From assembly GCF_000413055.1 (NCBI RefSeq), contig NZ_KE332518.1, positions 1,427,583 to 1,491,582 on the forward strand: a DNA stretch of 64,000 bases, in the 5' to 3' direction. The DNA comes from Treponema maltophilum ATCC 51939. GTDB taxonomy: Bacteria; Spirochaetota; Spirochaetia; Treponematales; Treponemataceae. Under the pieces are notes generated by a model. It saw only the letters and a program-made list of their open reading frames with translations. It did no database searches and was not told where the DNA came from. Positions 17,603 through 26,977 of the stretch are shown piece after piece (positions within the stretch are counted from its first letter, which is position 1; every line of letters begins with the position of its first letter). The translations under genes and the position numbers were made by a program.

Positions 17603-18658
17603 TTACCGCCCCGATTTTAACAGCACCGCGTCTATTTCGGCATTCAGTTTTAAAATCTCTTCGCGGTTCATCGAATCGGGATCCGCTTCCAATTCGCGCA
17701 CGCGCTCGATTAACGAGCGGATATATTCGTCGTCGCTTTCGGCAACATCGTTTTTGTACGGAACAAGCGTGTCGTATATCGACGTTGAAGCGTCGAGTGC
17801 AAAACGGTCAGAATACGAAGCACCGCCGGTTTTATTCCGCAGTTCCTTTAAGTTTGCGGGAAGCGTGCGCGAAGATCCGGTCGTAATAAAAAAGCAAATG
17901 TCCGTTTTGGTTTGCGGCTCAAGGTAGACGGGTTCCCATGCGACCGACAGCGCCGAATTATTATACGATTGAATCGAATCGAATTTGCGGTCGGGAACAA
18001 AGCGCGGCGCCCACACGGGAATACCCAAAACGTCTTTGTTCGCAACGGCAAGCGTTTGAATCTTCGTTATGCCGCTTCCCCACAAGAGCAAGCGCATGGA
18101 CACATCGCCGTTCGAAGACTGAATCCACCTTTCGCGGCTCATATCGGTAAAAAAACATTCGACGGCGAGCGAATTGCGCAGCGCAGTCGAAAAATGTCTG
18201 CCGGAGTTTTCTCCGAGCCAGGTATCCAAAAACAGGCGCACGCCTTCGATCTGCTTTTTGTCACTCTCATTCGAAAGGGAAATATCGACGCGGATGCTGT
18301 CGTTTTCTTTTCCGTCGGAAGCCATAAAAGTGAATAAAACGGTGCATTCGAATTTATCTTTAAGGGTGAATGTAAGCCGTGCTCCGTCTTCCGTTGCCGA
18401 AGACGCTATGCGCATGCCGCCGCTTCGCGAAAGCTTTTGTACGTTTTTTCCGTACAGCACATACAACCCCGAATTGACGCTGTAGCGCTTTGAATCGAGC
18501 AGAGACACATAGGAGCCCTGCTCGTTTTGCCGATACAAAAAAACCGTGCCGTCGTAATCTTCTATAACAAGGCGCAATTTACCGCTTTTTATATCGACAT
18601 CGGCGGACAGGGCGGATAAAACGGATACGAGCGCGGCGATAATCAGATAACGTTTCAT
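17603..18658 (-). CDS. Exported protein, unknown function
   Basis: 351 residues with signal peptide MKRYLIIAALVSVLSALSAD. The mature protein is predicted mostly beta in its first 230 residues, then helical and charged near the end (ESDDEYIRSLIERVRELEADP). No recognised family. ATG 18658 is chosen because AGGGAG lies 9 nt upstream and inside the end of the preceding gene; a longer start would lack a signal peptide. It sits between two TPR proteins in one operon. Confidence 0.65.
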   Translation of the reverse strand: MKRYLIIAALVSVLSALSADVDIKSGKLRLVIEDYDGTVFLYRQNEQGSYVSLLDSKRYSVNSGLYVLYGKNVQKLSRSGGMRIASSATEDGARLTFTLKDKFECTVLFTFMASDGKENDSIRVDISLSNESDKKQIEGVRLFLDTWLGENSGRHFSTALRNSLAVECFFTDMSRERWIQSSNGDVSMRLLLWGSGITKIQTLAVANKDVLGIPVWAPRFVPDRKFDSIQSYNNSALSVAWEPVYLEPQTKTDICFFITTGSSRTLPANLKELRNKTGGASYSDRFALDASTSIYDTLVPYKNDVAESDDEYIRSLIERVRELEADPDSMNREEILKLNAEIDAVLLKSGR

Positions 18659-18659
18659 A

Positions 18660-19646
18660 TTATAATTCTCCCTGAGCTCCGAGCAGCTTTTCAAGCGCTT
18701 TCGCCTTTTTTTTCAATTCGATAAGCATTGTATCCTCGGCAGGCTGCCGGGAAGATGACGCGTTTTCCGCCGCTTTTCGGGCATTTTCGGCCGCTTGAGC
18801 ACTTTGCGACGCCCTTGCGACATCGCTCGTCAGCTGCGCATTTTCGGAAATCAATTCGTTTACGCGCGCATTAAGCGCTTCGTTTTGCTGCCGGCTTTCT
18901 TCATACGAAGCCTGCAAAGCGGCAAGTTTTTCTTCAAGTTTTTGCATATTGCGCTTTAAACTCAGCGCCTCTTCGCCCTGCAGCAATTTAACCTGACGTT
19001 CATAATCCTCGCGCGCGGAGGCGGCTTCTTCGCCGGTAACGCGCAGCAAATACAAAAGTTTTTCTTCGCGTTCGCGCTGTTTTAAAAGATCGATGCGGTA
19101 CACGCTTTCGGCATATTTGGGACTTTCCGGATACTCGTCGATAACACGCTTGTATAGCGGAAGTGCGCGCGCGTATTCGTACTGCCGGTATAAAGATTCA
19201 CCCGCCCAAAACAAAGCCGACGGCAGCAAGGGGTGATCCGGATAGTTTGAAACAAAAGCGGAAAAACCTTCGGCCGATTCTTCGTACAGCCCCAGTCCGA
19301 AGCGCGCAAGCTGAATTTGATATTTTATATTCGGAATGTACGGACTTGAAGGAAAGCGGCGCGAAAAAACATCGGCATCGCGCAAAACCGCGTAATAATC
19401 GCCCACGTGCATTTCGGTTAAAATCATCAAAAGCCATACTTCTTCGGAAGAAGACTCTTTTACGCCTGCGGCTTTCCGCAAAAAGAACAAAGCGTTCGAC
19501 CAATCTTTATTTTTATACGCTTCGAGCCCGTACACCAAGTCTTCGCCGTACGCATATCGGGAAGCGTCTTGCGTTTGCGCAAAAGATGCTGCGCACAAAA
19601 AAAGCGCACAGCACACGGCAAAAAAAGTTTTACCCGATGCTTTCAT
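18660..19646 (-). CDS. Exported TPR protein with coiled-coil tail
   Basis: 328 residues: signal peptide MKASGKTFFAVCCALFLCAASFAQ, then TPR repeats in about 30-190 (ALFFLRKAAG, ALPLYKRVIDEYPESPKYAES), then a coiled coil rich in Glu, Ala and Gln (about 195-310). This resembles the YbgF/CpoB and BamD-like periplasmic organisers in reverse order. Overlaps the end of rpe by 17 nt. Envelope role inferred. Confidence 0.65.
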   Translation of the reverse strand: MKASGKTFFAVCCALFLCAASFAQTQDASRYAYGEDLVYGLEAYKNKDWSNALFFLRKAAGVKESSSEEVWLLMILTEMHVGDYYAVLRDADVFSRRFPSSPYIPNIKYQIQLARFGLGLYEESAEGFSAFVSNYPDHPLLPSALFWAGESLYRQYEYARALPLYKRVIDEYPESPKYAESVYRIDLLKQREREEKLLYLLRVTGEEAASAREDYERQVKLLQGEEALSLKRNMQKLEEKLAALQASYEESRQQNEALNARVNELISENAQLTSDVARASQSAQAAENARKAAENASSSRQPAEDTMLIELKKKAKALEKLLGAQGEL

Positions 19647-20283
19647 TTTTTACGCTCTCCCACTGCAAGGTACCGTCGAAAAACGACGAGCCCGAAACGA
19701 TAACGTCTACTCCCGTTTCGGCTACGGTGCGCACATTGCGTCCGTTTACGCCGCCGTCAACCGAAACCGCATAAGCATAACCGTGCTTTTCGCGCAAGCG
19801 CACAAGCTCTTTGATTTTTTCCAAACAAAGCGGTATCAGTTTTTGCCCGCCGAAACCGGGATTAACGGTCATGACGAGCACAATGTCGACATAGGGCAAC
19901 ACGGCTTCCAGCGCGCTCACGGGAGTGGAAGGCACCAGGCTGATGCCGGCCTTTTTTCCCATCGCATGAATCCGCTCGATCAAGCGGTGACAGTGGATAA
20001 CGTTTTCCCAATGGAAGGTCAAAGAATCGGCCCCCGCTTCGGCAAAGCTTTCGACATGCTGTTCCGGATTATTTATCATAAGATGAACGTCAAAAGGCAG
20101 CGGGCTCAATGGCCGCAGCGCACGCACGACAACTTGTCCGAACGAAATATTCGGCACAAAGGAACCGTCCATCACGTCGATGTGAATCCAGTCGGCTCCG
20201 TCCTTTTCCATTTTTTTAAAGGACGAAGCAAGGTCGGTAAAATCGGCCGACAAAATCGACGGCGCGAGTAAAGGCTTTTTCAT
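19630..20283 (-). CDS. rpe: Ribulose-phosphate 3-epimerase
   Basis: 217 residues, TIM barrel of the pentose phosphate pathway, interconverting ribulose-5-P and xylulose-5-P. Signatures LAPSILSADF, HIDVMDGSFVPNISFG, FDVHLMI and VMTVNPGFGGQ hold the metal-binding His and Asp residues, and SVDGGVN is the C-terminal Asp motif. Start chosen as ATG 20283 (MKKPLLAPS): an upstream start would lie inside the promoter. No ribosome-binding site precedes it, and the promoter spacing predicts a leaderless mRNA. Confidence 0.94.
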   Translation of the reverse strand: MKKPLLAPSILSADFTDLASSFKKMEKDGADWIHIDVMDGSFVPNISFGQVVVRALRPLSPLPFDVHLMINNPEQHVESFAEAGADSLTFHWENVIHCHRLIERIHAMGKKAGISLVPSTPVSALEAVLPYVDIVLVMTVNPGFGGQKLIPLCLEKIKELVRLREKHGYAYAVSVDGGVNGRNVRTVAETGVDVIVSGSSFFDGTLQWESVKNESIG

Positions 20284-20290
20284 ACATATC

Positions 20291-20319
20291 ATAGTAACAA
20301 ACAAGTTGAATTGTGTAAA
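20291..20319 (-). promoter_or_regulatory. rpe: rpe promoter predicting a leaderless mRNA
   Basis: TTTACA (20319-20314), 17-nt spacer, TACTAT (20296-20291), then only 7 nt to ATG 20283. There is no Shine-Dalgarno sequence in the gap. Confidence 0.5.
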
Positions 20320-20339
20320 TGGGTACATCCGCCGCCAAA

Positions 20340-22433
20340 TTACACTTTGAACTTCTTTACCTCATCGGTTAAGCTGTCTATACTCGCCTTATTTTTTTGC
20401 GTAATTTCATTTACTTCCTGTATGGCGTTATTTATTTGAACGGCACCGGTAGCCATTTCGTTCATACTGTCGGTAATGATCCGGGTAAGATCGTCCAGCT
20501 TACGCATCTCCTCGGCAACTCCTTCGCCGCCTTTGAGCATTTCCTCGGACCCCGCCTTTACCTCAACCGTTACCGCATTGATACTTTTAATGGCTGAGAG
20601 TACTTCTTTGCTGCCGTTTTCCTGTTCCCTCATCGCTTCGGTCAGACGGTCGCTCATATTTTTTACCTGCTCGGCCAAACTGAAAATAACGTTGAATTTT
20701 TCCTCCGCCGTTTTCGAAGAAGCCGACAGCGCTTCTATTTCGCCGGACAGCGTTTTAAGCGTATTCGTTATCGTTTTACCCTGTTCAGCCGAATCTTCGG
20801 CAAGTTTGCGTATTTCATCGGCAACAACGGCAAAGCCCTTACCCGCTTCGCCCGCATGGGCGGCTTCGATTGCGGCGTTCATCGCAAGCAAATTGGTTTG
20901 ACTCGCAATGTGCTGAATGACGTTCGAGGCTTCCAAAAGACCGCCCGATTCTTCGGCTATTTTTTGAGTTACGCTGTTGGCAGTGACGACGGTTTCTTTG
21001 CCGTCACCGGTCGCATCCGCAAGCGTTTTGATCACTTCGTCGGTTTTTTCAAGCGTTTGTCCGATCGAGCCGATGTTTGCAACCATCTGCTCAATAGCGG
21101 CGGACGACTCGGTAACGCTTGATGCCTGCGTTTCGATACTCTCGTTAAGCTGATTGATTGTGCGCACAATCTGTTCAACCGTTGCCGCCGTTTCGGTAAC
21201 GCTTGCCGCTTGCGTGAGCGCCTGTTGTTTTACGCCGTCGATGTTGGAGCTTATTTCGTGTACGGCACTTGCCGTTTGCGTCATATTCGAGGCAAGCTCG
21301 TTGCCGATAACCGCCATTGATCCGGAACTGTTTCCGACGGCCTTTATCGATGTGCCTATCTTTTCAATCGTTTCGTTGAAATATTCGGCCATATCGGTAA
21401 TTTCATCGTTGCCGTGTACGGGCAGACGTACCGTAAGATCTCCGTCACCGTGCGCAATATCCTGCAACGCATCGACGGCGGTTTGAATCGGTTTTACTAT
21501 CGTGCGCGCGACAAAGTAGATGACGGCAAACGCGATAACCAAAATGATCCCGGTAAGACCTATCAGCGAAAGACGCAGGGTGTTTACCGTCCCCAAAAAT
21601 TCGTTTACGGGAGCGCGGATAATAATCGACCAATCGGTTGTCTGCATTGTCGCAAAAGAAGCGATGTACGATTCATCTTCGTATGTGTAGTAACCGATTT
21701 CGCTTTCGTCGGTGTCCAAAACATGTTCCAAAAAAGCGGCCGGCGAAGCAAGCGCTTCGTTTGTTTTCGCCTGCTCGATAATGTTTGCCTGGCCTTTAAC
21801 CAGCTCGGCATTTTTATCGGCGATAATAATACCGCTGTTGCCCATAATATAGCAATTGCCCGTTTTACCGACAACAAGGTCCTTAATCTGCTCGGAAAGC
21901 CACAGTCCGTCAATATCGGCGCTCAAAACACCGATAATCCGGCGATTGCCGTCGTAGATCGGAACGGCAATAACTTGAATAAGTTTTTGCGTTGTTTTTG
22001 AAACAAGCGGTTCGGAAAGAAACGTTTTCCCGCTCCGTGCCGATTGAAACCACTCCCGATCGCCGACCTGAGCATTCCCGTCAACGCTATGAAGCGTACC
22101 GTTAAGTTCACTGAAATCCAATTCCTGAATGGACGTATTAAACGCGGCCTGTTCCTTGAGCAGTTTGATTTTTTCCGCGTTTGAAACGGAGGGATCCGTA
22201 AACATGGGCATACGCGCTATATCTTCAAGAAATTGCCAAAACGAACCGATACGCCCGTCTATTATTCTCGAAACATCGGTCGCCTTGTCGATAAGGTGCG
22301 TCTCCACTTTTTCGATAACCGCTTTGCGCGACGAAAGTATGGCAAGAACGGATAAGGTAAAACCCGCCGCCAAAATCAATAATCCGAAGACAAGGATAAG
22401 TTTGTAGCGAATGGAAAAACGTTTTTGTTTCAT
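20340..22433 (-). CDS. Methyl-accepting chemotaxis protein (double Cache)
   Basis: 697 residues. TM1 at about 9-30; a dCache-type sensor at about 33-270 including GVLSADIDG and [14 protein letters not shown], the usual Cache ligand-pocket strands; TM2 at about 280-305; HAMP; and a methyl-accepting coiled coil with hairpin [20 protein letters not shown]. It ends KKFKV with no CheR tether. ATG 22433 is preceded by GGGAGAG. Ligand unknown; amino acids are common for this sensor class. Confidence 0.93.
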   Translation of the reverse strand: MKQKRFSIRYKLILVFGLLILAAGFTLSVLAILSSRKAVIEKVETHLIDKATDVSRIIDGRIGSFWQFLEDIARMPMFTDPSVSNAEKIKLLKEQAAFNTSIQELDFSELNGTLHSVDGNAQVGDREWFQSARSGKTFLSEPLVSKTTQKLIQVIAVPIYDGNRRIIGVLSADIDGLWLSEQIKDLVVGKTGNCYIMGNSGIIIADKNAELVKGQANIIEQAKTNEALASPAAFLEHVLDTDESEIGYYTYEDESYIASFATMQTTDWSIIIRAPVNEFLGTVNTLRLSLIGLTGIILVIAFAVIYFVARTIVKPIQTAVDALQDIAHGDGDLTVRLPVHGNDEITDMAEYFNETIEKIGTSIKAVGNSSGSMAVIGNELASNMTQTASAVHEISSNIDGVKQQALTQAASVTETAATVEQIVRTINQLNESIETQASSVTESSAAIEQMVANIGSIGQTLEKTDEVIKTLADATGDGKETVVTANSVTQKIAEESGGLLEASNVIQHIASQTNLLAMNAAIEAAHAGEAGKGFAVVADEIRKLAEDSAEQGKTITNTLKTLSGEIEALSASSKTAEEKFNVIFSLAEQVKNMSDRLTEAMREQENGSKEVLSAIKSINAVTVEVKAGSEEMLKGGEGVAEEMRKLDDLTRIITDSMNEMATGAVQINNAIQEVNEITQKNKASIDSLTDEVKKFKV

Positions 22434-22447
22434 TGCAACTCTCCCAT

Positions 22448-22477
22448 ATTATAGAGTTATATACAGTATATCACCAA
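22448..22477 (-). promoter_or_regulatory. Promoter of the second chemoreceptor gene
   Basis: TTGGTG (22477-22472), 18-nt spacer, TATAAT (22453-22448), followed by a 14-nt gap holding GGGAGAG. Divergent from the promoter at 22532-22560. It looks sigma-70-like rather than the sigma-28 type common for motility genes. Confidence 0.45.
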
Positions 22478-22531
22478 AGATATCCTATGGAAAGAAAAAT
22501 TTAAAAAAATGCGGCAAAAAAAAACGCTGCA

Positions 22532-22560
22532 TTGACTAAAAATGCCGAATCTGCGATAAT
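22532..22560 (+). promoter_or_regulatory. Promoter of the plus-strand TPR gene
   Basis: TTGACT (22532-22537), 17-nt spacer, GATAAT (22555-22560), then 12 nt to ATG 22573. The expected leader is only about 6 nt, with no clear ribosome-binding site. Confidence 0.5.
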
Positions 22561-22572
22561 AGAAAAAGTATT

Positions 22573-23505
22573 ATGGGTATTCCGTCTGAGACAGGACTAA
22601 CCGCGGCTTTTAACGCGCTCACGGAGGGAGATCCCCGCAAAGCAAAAGCGGTACTGGAACACGCGCTTTCGAACGATCTTGAAAATCGGGAACTGCTGTT
22701 CGCGCTTAAATGCGTGAATTTTTGGTGCGATATAATCGAAAGCGCGCAGCGAATGACCGATGCGTACCGGCGTGCGGAACTTTTGCTGGATCAGTGGAAA
22801 CGCTTTACCGCGTACATACGGGAAAGCGGTGAAACGTACGAACAATCCCTGTATGCGGTACGGAAGGCCGTATGTACGTCGGCATTGGAAAGTTATTGTT
22901 CCATGCTGAATGAAAAAAACAAAACGTTAAAAGCCGAAATACTGTCGAAAGCCGGTTTATGCAATAAGCTGTTGGGCGACTATGAAGCAGGCATACGTTT
23001 TTTTCAGGACGCAAATACGCTGAGCCCGAACTGCGCGGATATTCTCGCCGAAATGGCGGATTGCTACGCGTTGTGCGGCCAGGAAAAAACCGCAAAGGTG
23101 CTGTTCCGAGAAGCGTTTTTTATCGATCCGCAAAAGGTCGACAATTCGTTTTTGGAATCCGAGCTGTTTTGCCGCCTTGCCGAGCGTACCGCTCAAGCGG
23201 GGTACGGCGGACAGGCGCTGCAGGAATGGATACCGGTGTACGGCGTGCTGTACGGCGTATTCAACATAAAGCGGGAATTGCGGGCGCTCGAAGCGGGAAA
23301 ACTAAAGCAAGCGGTTTTTGCACTTGAAAACGAATTAAAAGAAAGCGACAAGGAGCCGGAACTGCTTGTCCCGCGCCTTATAAATCGTTATTTTTGGCTT
23401 ATAGACCATTATATGACAACAAACGGAGAGCGCGCGCGGATAAATGAAATACTGCTGAAAATCAAACTGCTCGACAGTTCGATATACGATATGTATACGG
23501 TATAA
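22573..23505 (+). CDS. TPR-repeat protein, cytoplasmic
   Basis: 310 residues, no signal peptide or membrane helix. Helical repeats include TEGDPRKAKAVLEHALSNDL, KAGLCNKLLGDYEAGIRFFQ and MADCYALCGQEKTAKVLFRE, the last two clear TPR units. Probably a scaffold; partner unknown. It precedes greA by about 180 nt of strongly structured sequence. Confidence 0.7.
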   Translation: MGIPSETGLTAAFNALTEGDPRKAKAVLEHALSNDLENRELLFALKCVNFWCDIIESAQRMTDAYRRAELLLDQWKRFTAYIRESGETYEQSLYAVRKAVCTSALESYCSMLNEKNKTLKAEILSKAGLCNKLLGDYEAGIRFFQDANTLSPNCADILAEMADCYALCGQEKTAKVLFREAFFIDPQKVDNSFLESELFCRLAERTAQAGYGGQALQEWIPVYGVLYGVFNIKRELRALEAGKLKQAVFALENELKESDKEPELLVPRLINRYFWLIDHYMTTNGERARINEILLKIKLLDSSIYDMYTV

Positions 23506-23534
23506 AACGGCAGACTCAAATAGTTGTGGGAGAT

Positions 23535-23670
23535 GATAAAAAGCACCGGCAAAACAGTGCCGCCGCTTTTTATCTCGAGTTTGCTTTGCAAACTCGCATA
23601 TTGTATGTGCGCTCAAACGCGCACGGCTAAAAACTTTTGTAGAAAGTTGCAACTTCCTGCAAAAGTTTTT
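23535..23670 (+). repeat. Four consecutive hairpins upstream of greA
   Basis: Four inverted repeats in a row: GATAAAAAGC with GCTTTTTATC (23535-23574); CGAGTTTGC with GCAAACTCG, 3-nt loop (23576-23596); GTGCGC with GCGCAC (23607-23624); AAAAACTTTTG with CAAAAGTTTTT plus an inner AAGTT/AACTT stem (23629-23670). The last ends 3 nt before the GGAG of greA. The first could terminate the TPR gene; the others look like a leader structure or intergenic palindromic repeats. Confidence 0.7.
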
Positions 23671-23683
23671 ATTGGAGAAGGTT

Positions 23684-26377
23684 ATGTCGGAAACATTGAT
23701 AAAGTCGGTTCAGAGCATGCTGACTGAAGAAAAATGGACGCGGGCAACTATCGGAAGTTATACAAAAAATCATTTTATCGAACTTGCCGCCGTTGTGGAA
23801 AAAGCCCGTGCCGAAAACTGCATGGACGAAGTTCAAAATGCATGCAACGAACACCTCGCGCACACAAAAAACAGCATTATCGCTTTGTACATTTCCGGTA
23901 TGCTCGCCTTAAAGAAAAAGACGCTCGATAATTCCGCCCTCATATCGCTCGTAACGATTTTTCAGGACAATCATAAAAATCCCATCGTCATCTATTTGTG
24001 CGAAAGCATTTTGGACGAAGACGAAAGCAATAAATTCGCCCTGCGCACGCTCGCAAACGCGTACCGCGAAGAAAACAGCGATAAAATCTGGGACGTATAC
24101 GAAAGCTTGGTAAAACTCGACTACGAAGAAGCCGACATCGCAAAACTTTTAGCCGAAAAATACGAAAAAGACGGCAAAAAAGAAGACGCGGTGGACTATT
24201 ACAAAAAAGCGCTTTTGCGCTACGTCAACCGCAAAACCGTCAATCAAATAAAAGAAATATGGACAAAGCTCGTATCGCTTATTCCCGAAGAAATAGACTT
24301 TTTCTATTTGGTACAGCGCAAAATCGCCAAAACCATCAGCGACGTGCGCAGCGCCGCCTTAATGCAGGAACTGTTCGTCTACTACAAAAACAAGCAGGAT
24401 TGGGATACGGCAATCGATATTTTAAAACTTATTTTATCGATAGACGAAAAAGATTCGGCGGCGCGCAAAGACTTGGTAGACTGCTTCCGCGGCAAATACG
24501 CCGACCACAGCCAGCTTGAAGATTACATCCGCATTTCGAACTTAACGCAAAGCTGGCGGAACGTTTTCGAAGCGATAAGCGACTTTGAAAAGCACATCGC
24601 CTTCGATGCAAAGAACTTCGTGTTTCACCGCTCGTGGGGCGTCGGCCTTATCCGCAAAGTAAAAGATGACGAGATTTCAATCAACTTCGGAAAAAAATTC
24701 GGTATACGCAGCATGTCGCTTAAAATGGCCGTCAATGCGCTGCAGCCTTTGCAAAAAGACCACATTTGGGTTTTAAAGGCGACCAAATCGAAAGAAGAAT
24801 TGGCCAAAATGATTAAGGCCGACAAAGCCTGGGCTTTAAAAGTCATCATCAAAAGCTTCGGCAACAACTGCGACTTTAAGCGCATAAAAGCCGAACTGGT
24901 GCCGACGATTCTTACGCCGGGTGAATGGACAAGCTGGAATACCGGAGCGCGCAAAGTGCTCGAAAACGATCCGACCTTCGGCGTCAACCCGAACGATATT
25001 TCAATGTACACCGTGCGCGACAGGGCAATCTCGCAGGAAGAAAAACTTTCAAACGAGTTTAAAGCCCAAAAGCAGTTTTTTATGCGCATCGATATTTTAA
25101 TGCGCTTTGCCGAAGACGCCGATCCGGAATCCGAATTGTTCGCCGACATCTTCTCGTACTTTACCGGCTATCTGCGCGCATTTTCGTCAGTAAACGAACA
25201 AACCATCGCGGCCTTTTTGGTTATAAAAAGAATCGTTACGCGTTTTCCGCACATGAATCCCACTATTTCGTACACCTTCGAACAGCTGTATAAAGAATTG
25301 GAAAACCCGAACGCAACCTATCTTGCGCTCAAGGATACGAAAAACACGTATTTGCGCAAGGACTTTCTCAGCTGCATCCGTACCCTGCTCGCCGATTGGC
25401 CGCAGCAGTACGTGCGCCTGTTTCCGACCGTATTACAGGAAGACATGCTGACCGCCCTTTTGAATAACGGCCGTGTCGATTTGGTCAAGCAGCTTGCCGT
25501 CAATTCGTTTGAAAACTACCGCGATTACCGCGAGGCGGTTATCTTCTTTTTCCGCGACTGCCAAAACGAAGACTGGTTTAAAGAAACCGGTATCGGCTTT
25601 GAAAAACAGCTTATCACGCTCATACATATTTTGGATTTGACGTTCCGCGAAATCGTAAACCACCGCGACACGACTGAAAACCGCAAAATCAATCGGCACA
25701 TACAGCAGCTGTTGTTTAAGGAAAATACCCTGCTCAATTATATGCTCGAAAACGACGAAGATACGATTACGCGCTTGTACACGCTCGTAAACGACGTGCG
25801 CGATTTGGATCCGGCAATCAAAATGAATATGCGCAACCGCATTTTGGAAAAACATCCGGGCTTTAAGTTTTACGGAATGGAAGAAAAAACCGTCGTTACG
25901 CGCGGCCTCATCGTTACGGCAAAAATGCTCGAGCAAAAAAAGCAGCAGCTCGAACACATCATTTCGGTGGAAATTCCGGACAACGCAAAAGAAATCGGCG
26001 AAGCGCTCGCTCAGGGCGACTTGAGGGAAAACGCCGAATACAAGGCGGCAAAGGAACGCCAGCAGCAGCTGAATACGACGGCGTCGCGCCTGCAGGACGA
26101 AATCGACCGCGTACAGATATTCGATCCGTCAACCGTTACGACCGCCCGCGTATCTTTCGGTACCACCGTTTTGCTGTTCAATAAAGAAAGCGGCAAAGAA
26201 GAAGAATACACGATTTTGGGCCCGTGGGAATCCGATCCGGACAACAAAGTCATTTCGTACATGTCGCCGTTCGGCAATGCGCTGATGAACGCAAAGGAAG
26301 GCGACGAGCTTAATTTTGAAATCAACGAACAAAATTACGCATACGTTGTCAAGCGCATTACCGCGGTACAGTTTTAA
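23684..26377 (+). CDS. greA: Giant GreA-family transcription elongation factor
   Basis: 897 residues, about 5.5 times the usual GreA (about 158). Residues about 745-897 are a complete GreA: N-terminal coiled coil with the acidic tip GDLRENAEYKAAKERQ and the C-terminal FKBP-like domain (VSFGTTVLLFNKESGKEEEYTILG, ISYMSPFGNALMNAKEGDEL). These stimulate RNA polymerase transcript cleavage. The first about 740 residues are alpha-helical with TPR-like units (EKYEKDGKKEDAVDYYKKAL, YKNKQDWDTAIDILKLIL). A comparably large GreA is annotated in other treponemes. ATG 23684 follows GGAGAAGG. Confidence 0.9.
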   Translation: MSETLIKSVQSMLTEEKWTRATIGSYTKNHFIELAAVVEKARAENCMDEVQNACNEHLAHTKNSIIALYISGMLALKKKTLDNSALISLVTIFQDNHKNPIVIYLCESILDEDESNKFALRTLANAYREENSDKIWDVYESLVKLDYEEADIAKLLAEKYEKDGKKEDAVDYYKKALLRYVNRKTVNQIKEIWTKLVSLIPEEIDFFYLVQRKIAKTISDVRSAALMQELFVYYKNKQDWDTAIDILKLILSIDEKDSAARKDLVDCFRGKYADHSQLEDYIRISNLTQSWRNVFEAISDFEKHIAFDAKNFVFHRSWGVGLIRKVKDDEISINFGKKFGIRSMSLKMAVNALQPLQKDHIWVLKATKSKEELAKMIKADKAWALKVIIKSFGNNCDFKRIKAELVPTILTPGEWTSWNTGARKVLENDPTFGVNPNDISMYTVRDRAISQEEKLSNEFKAQKQFFMRIDILMRFAEDADPESELFADIFSYFTGYLRAFSSVNEQTIAAFLVIKRIVTRFPHMNPTISYTFEQLYKELENPNATYLALKDTKNTYLRKDFLSCIRTLLADWPQQYVRLFPTVLQEDMLTALLNNGRVDLVKQLAVNSFENYRDYREAVIFFFRDCQNEDWFKETGIGFEKQLITLIHILDLTFREIVNHRDTTENRKINRHIQQLLFKENTLLNYMLENDEDTITRLYTLVNDVRDLDPAIKMNMRNRILEKHPGFKFYGMEEKTVVTRGLIVTAKMLEQKKQQLEHIISVEIPDNAKEIGEALAQGDLRENAEYKAAKERQQQLNTTASRLQDEIDRVQIFDPSTVTTARVSFGTTVLLFNKESGKEEEYTILGPWESDPDNKVISYMSPFGNALMNAKEGDELNFEINEQNYAYVVKRITAVQF

Positions 26378-26385
26378 CGGGAAAG

Positions 26386-26427
26386 TTGACAAGCATGCAT
26401 AACAGAAATATAATTATAATATAATTA
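26386..26427 (+). promoter_or_regulatory. Consensus promoter and palindromic operator of brnTA
   Basis: A perfect consensus promoter: TTGACA (26386-26391), 17-nt spacer, TATAAT (26409-26414). A perfect 17-bp palindrome TAATTATA-A-TATAATTA (26411-26427) overlaps the -10 box and the start site. BrnA-type antitoxins repress their own promoter, so this is the likely operator. Confidence 0.65.
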
Positions 26428-26430
26428 TGA

Positions 26431-26682
26431 ATGCCATATAAAGTAAAACACGGTATAAGTTTTGAAGAAGCTCAAACCGTGTTTTATGATAATAATGCTT
26501 TATTGATAGCTGATCCGGAACATTCGAATAAAAACGACAATCGCTTCGTTATGCTGGGGCTCAGTTTTAATCTTCGACTTTTAGTTGTATGCCATTGTTA
26601 TCGTGAGGGAGATATTATCAGAATTATTTCAGCAAGAAAAGCGACGAAGACTGAAGGGAAACAATACGGAGGGCAATTATGA
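26431..26682 (+). CDS. brnT: BrnT-family toxin, N-terminus possibly shortened
   Basis: 83 residues. The BrnT core KHGISFEEAQTVF, DPEHS, GLSFNLRLLVVCHCYREGD and IRIISARKATK is intact. BrnT is a ribonuclease toxin of the RelE-like fold that blocks translation. The family normally starts 10-15 residues earlier with a strand carrying F-E-W; here a TGA stop directly precedes ATG 26431. A Y-E-C peptide (26425-26433) sits in another frame just upstream, so a small lesion may have removed the first strands. No ribosome-binding site. Partner antitoxin overlaps by 4 nt. Confidence 0.78.
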   Translation: MPYKVKHGISFEEAQTVFYDNNALLIADPEHSNKNDNRFVMLGLSFNLRLLVVCHCYREGDIIRIISARKATKTEGKQYGGQL

Positions 26683-26888
26683 AAGAAGAGTATGATTTTT
26701 CACATGCAATCAAAAATCCCTATGTCGATAAATTGAAAAAGCAAATAACGATACGGTTGGATGATGATATCATCGTTTATTTTAAAAAAATAGCGGAAGA
26801 AACGGGCATGCCGTATCAAAATCTGATAAACCTCTACTTGAAAGACTGTGTTCAAAAGAAAAAACAGCTAAAAATCAACTTTGCGTAA
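26679..26888 (+). CDS. brnA: BrnA-family antitoxin
   Basis: 69 residues, ribbon-helix-helix type: KKQITIRLDDDIIVYFKKIAEE forms the beta strand and first helix, followed by GMPYQNLINLYLKDC. It neutralises BrnT and should repress the shared promoter. ATG overlaps the brnT stop codon (ATGA), with GGAGGG upstream. Slightly shorter than typical BrnA at the N-terminus. Confidence 0.82.
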   Translation: MKEEYDFSHAIKNPYVDKLKKQITIRLDDDIIVYFKKIAEETGMPYQNLINLYLKDCVQKKKQLKINFA

Positions 26889-26897
26889 AATCGTCGA

Positions 26898-26928
26898 GCT
26901 GTCAAAAAACAACCGATTTTTAGACAGC
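26898..26928. terminator. Hairpin between convergent genes
   Basis: GCTGTC with GACAGC flank A6 and T5 runs that also pair, giving a stem that can act in both directions between brnA and the flavoprotein gene. Confidence 0.45.
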
Positions 26929-26977
26929 CCCCTTCACTGCTCGGCAAACAAAGCGTTCACCGGGCAGGGTATATTTT

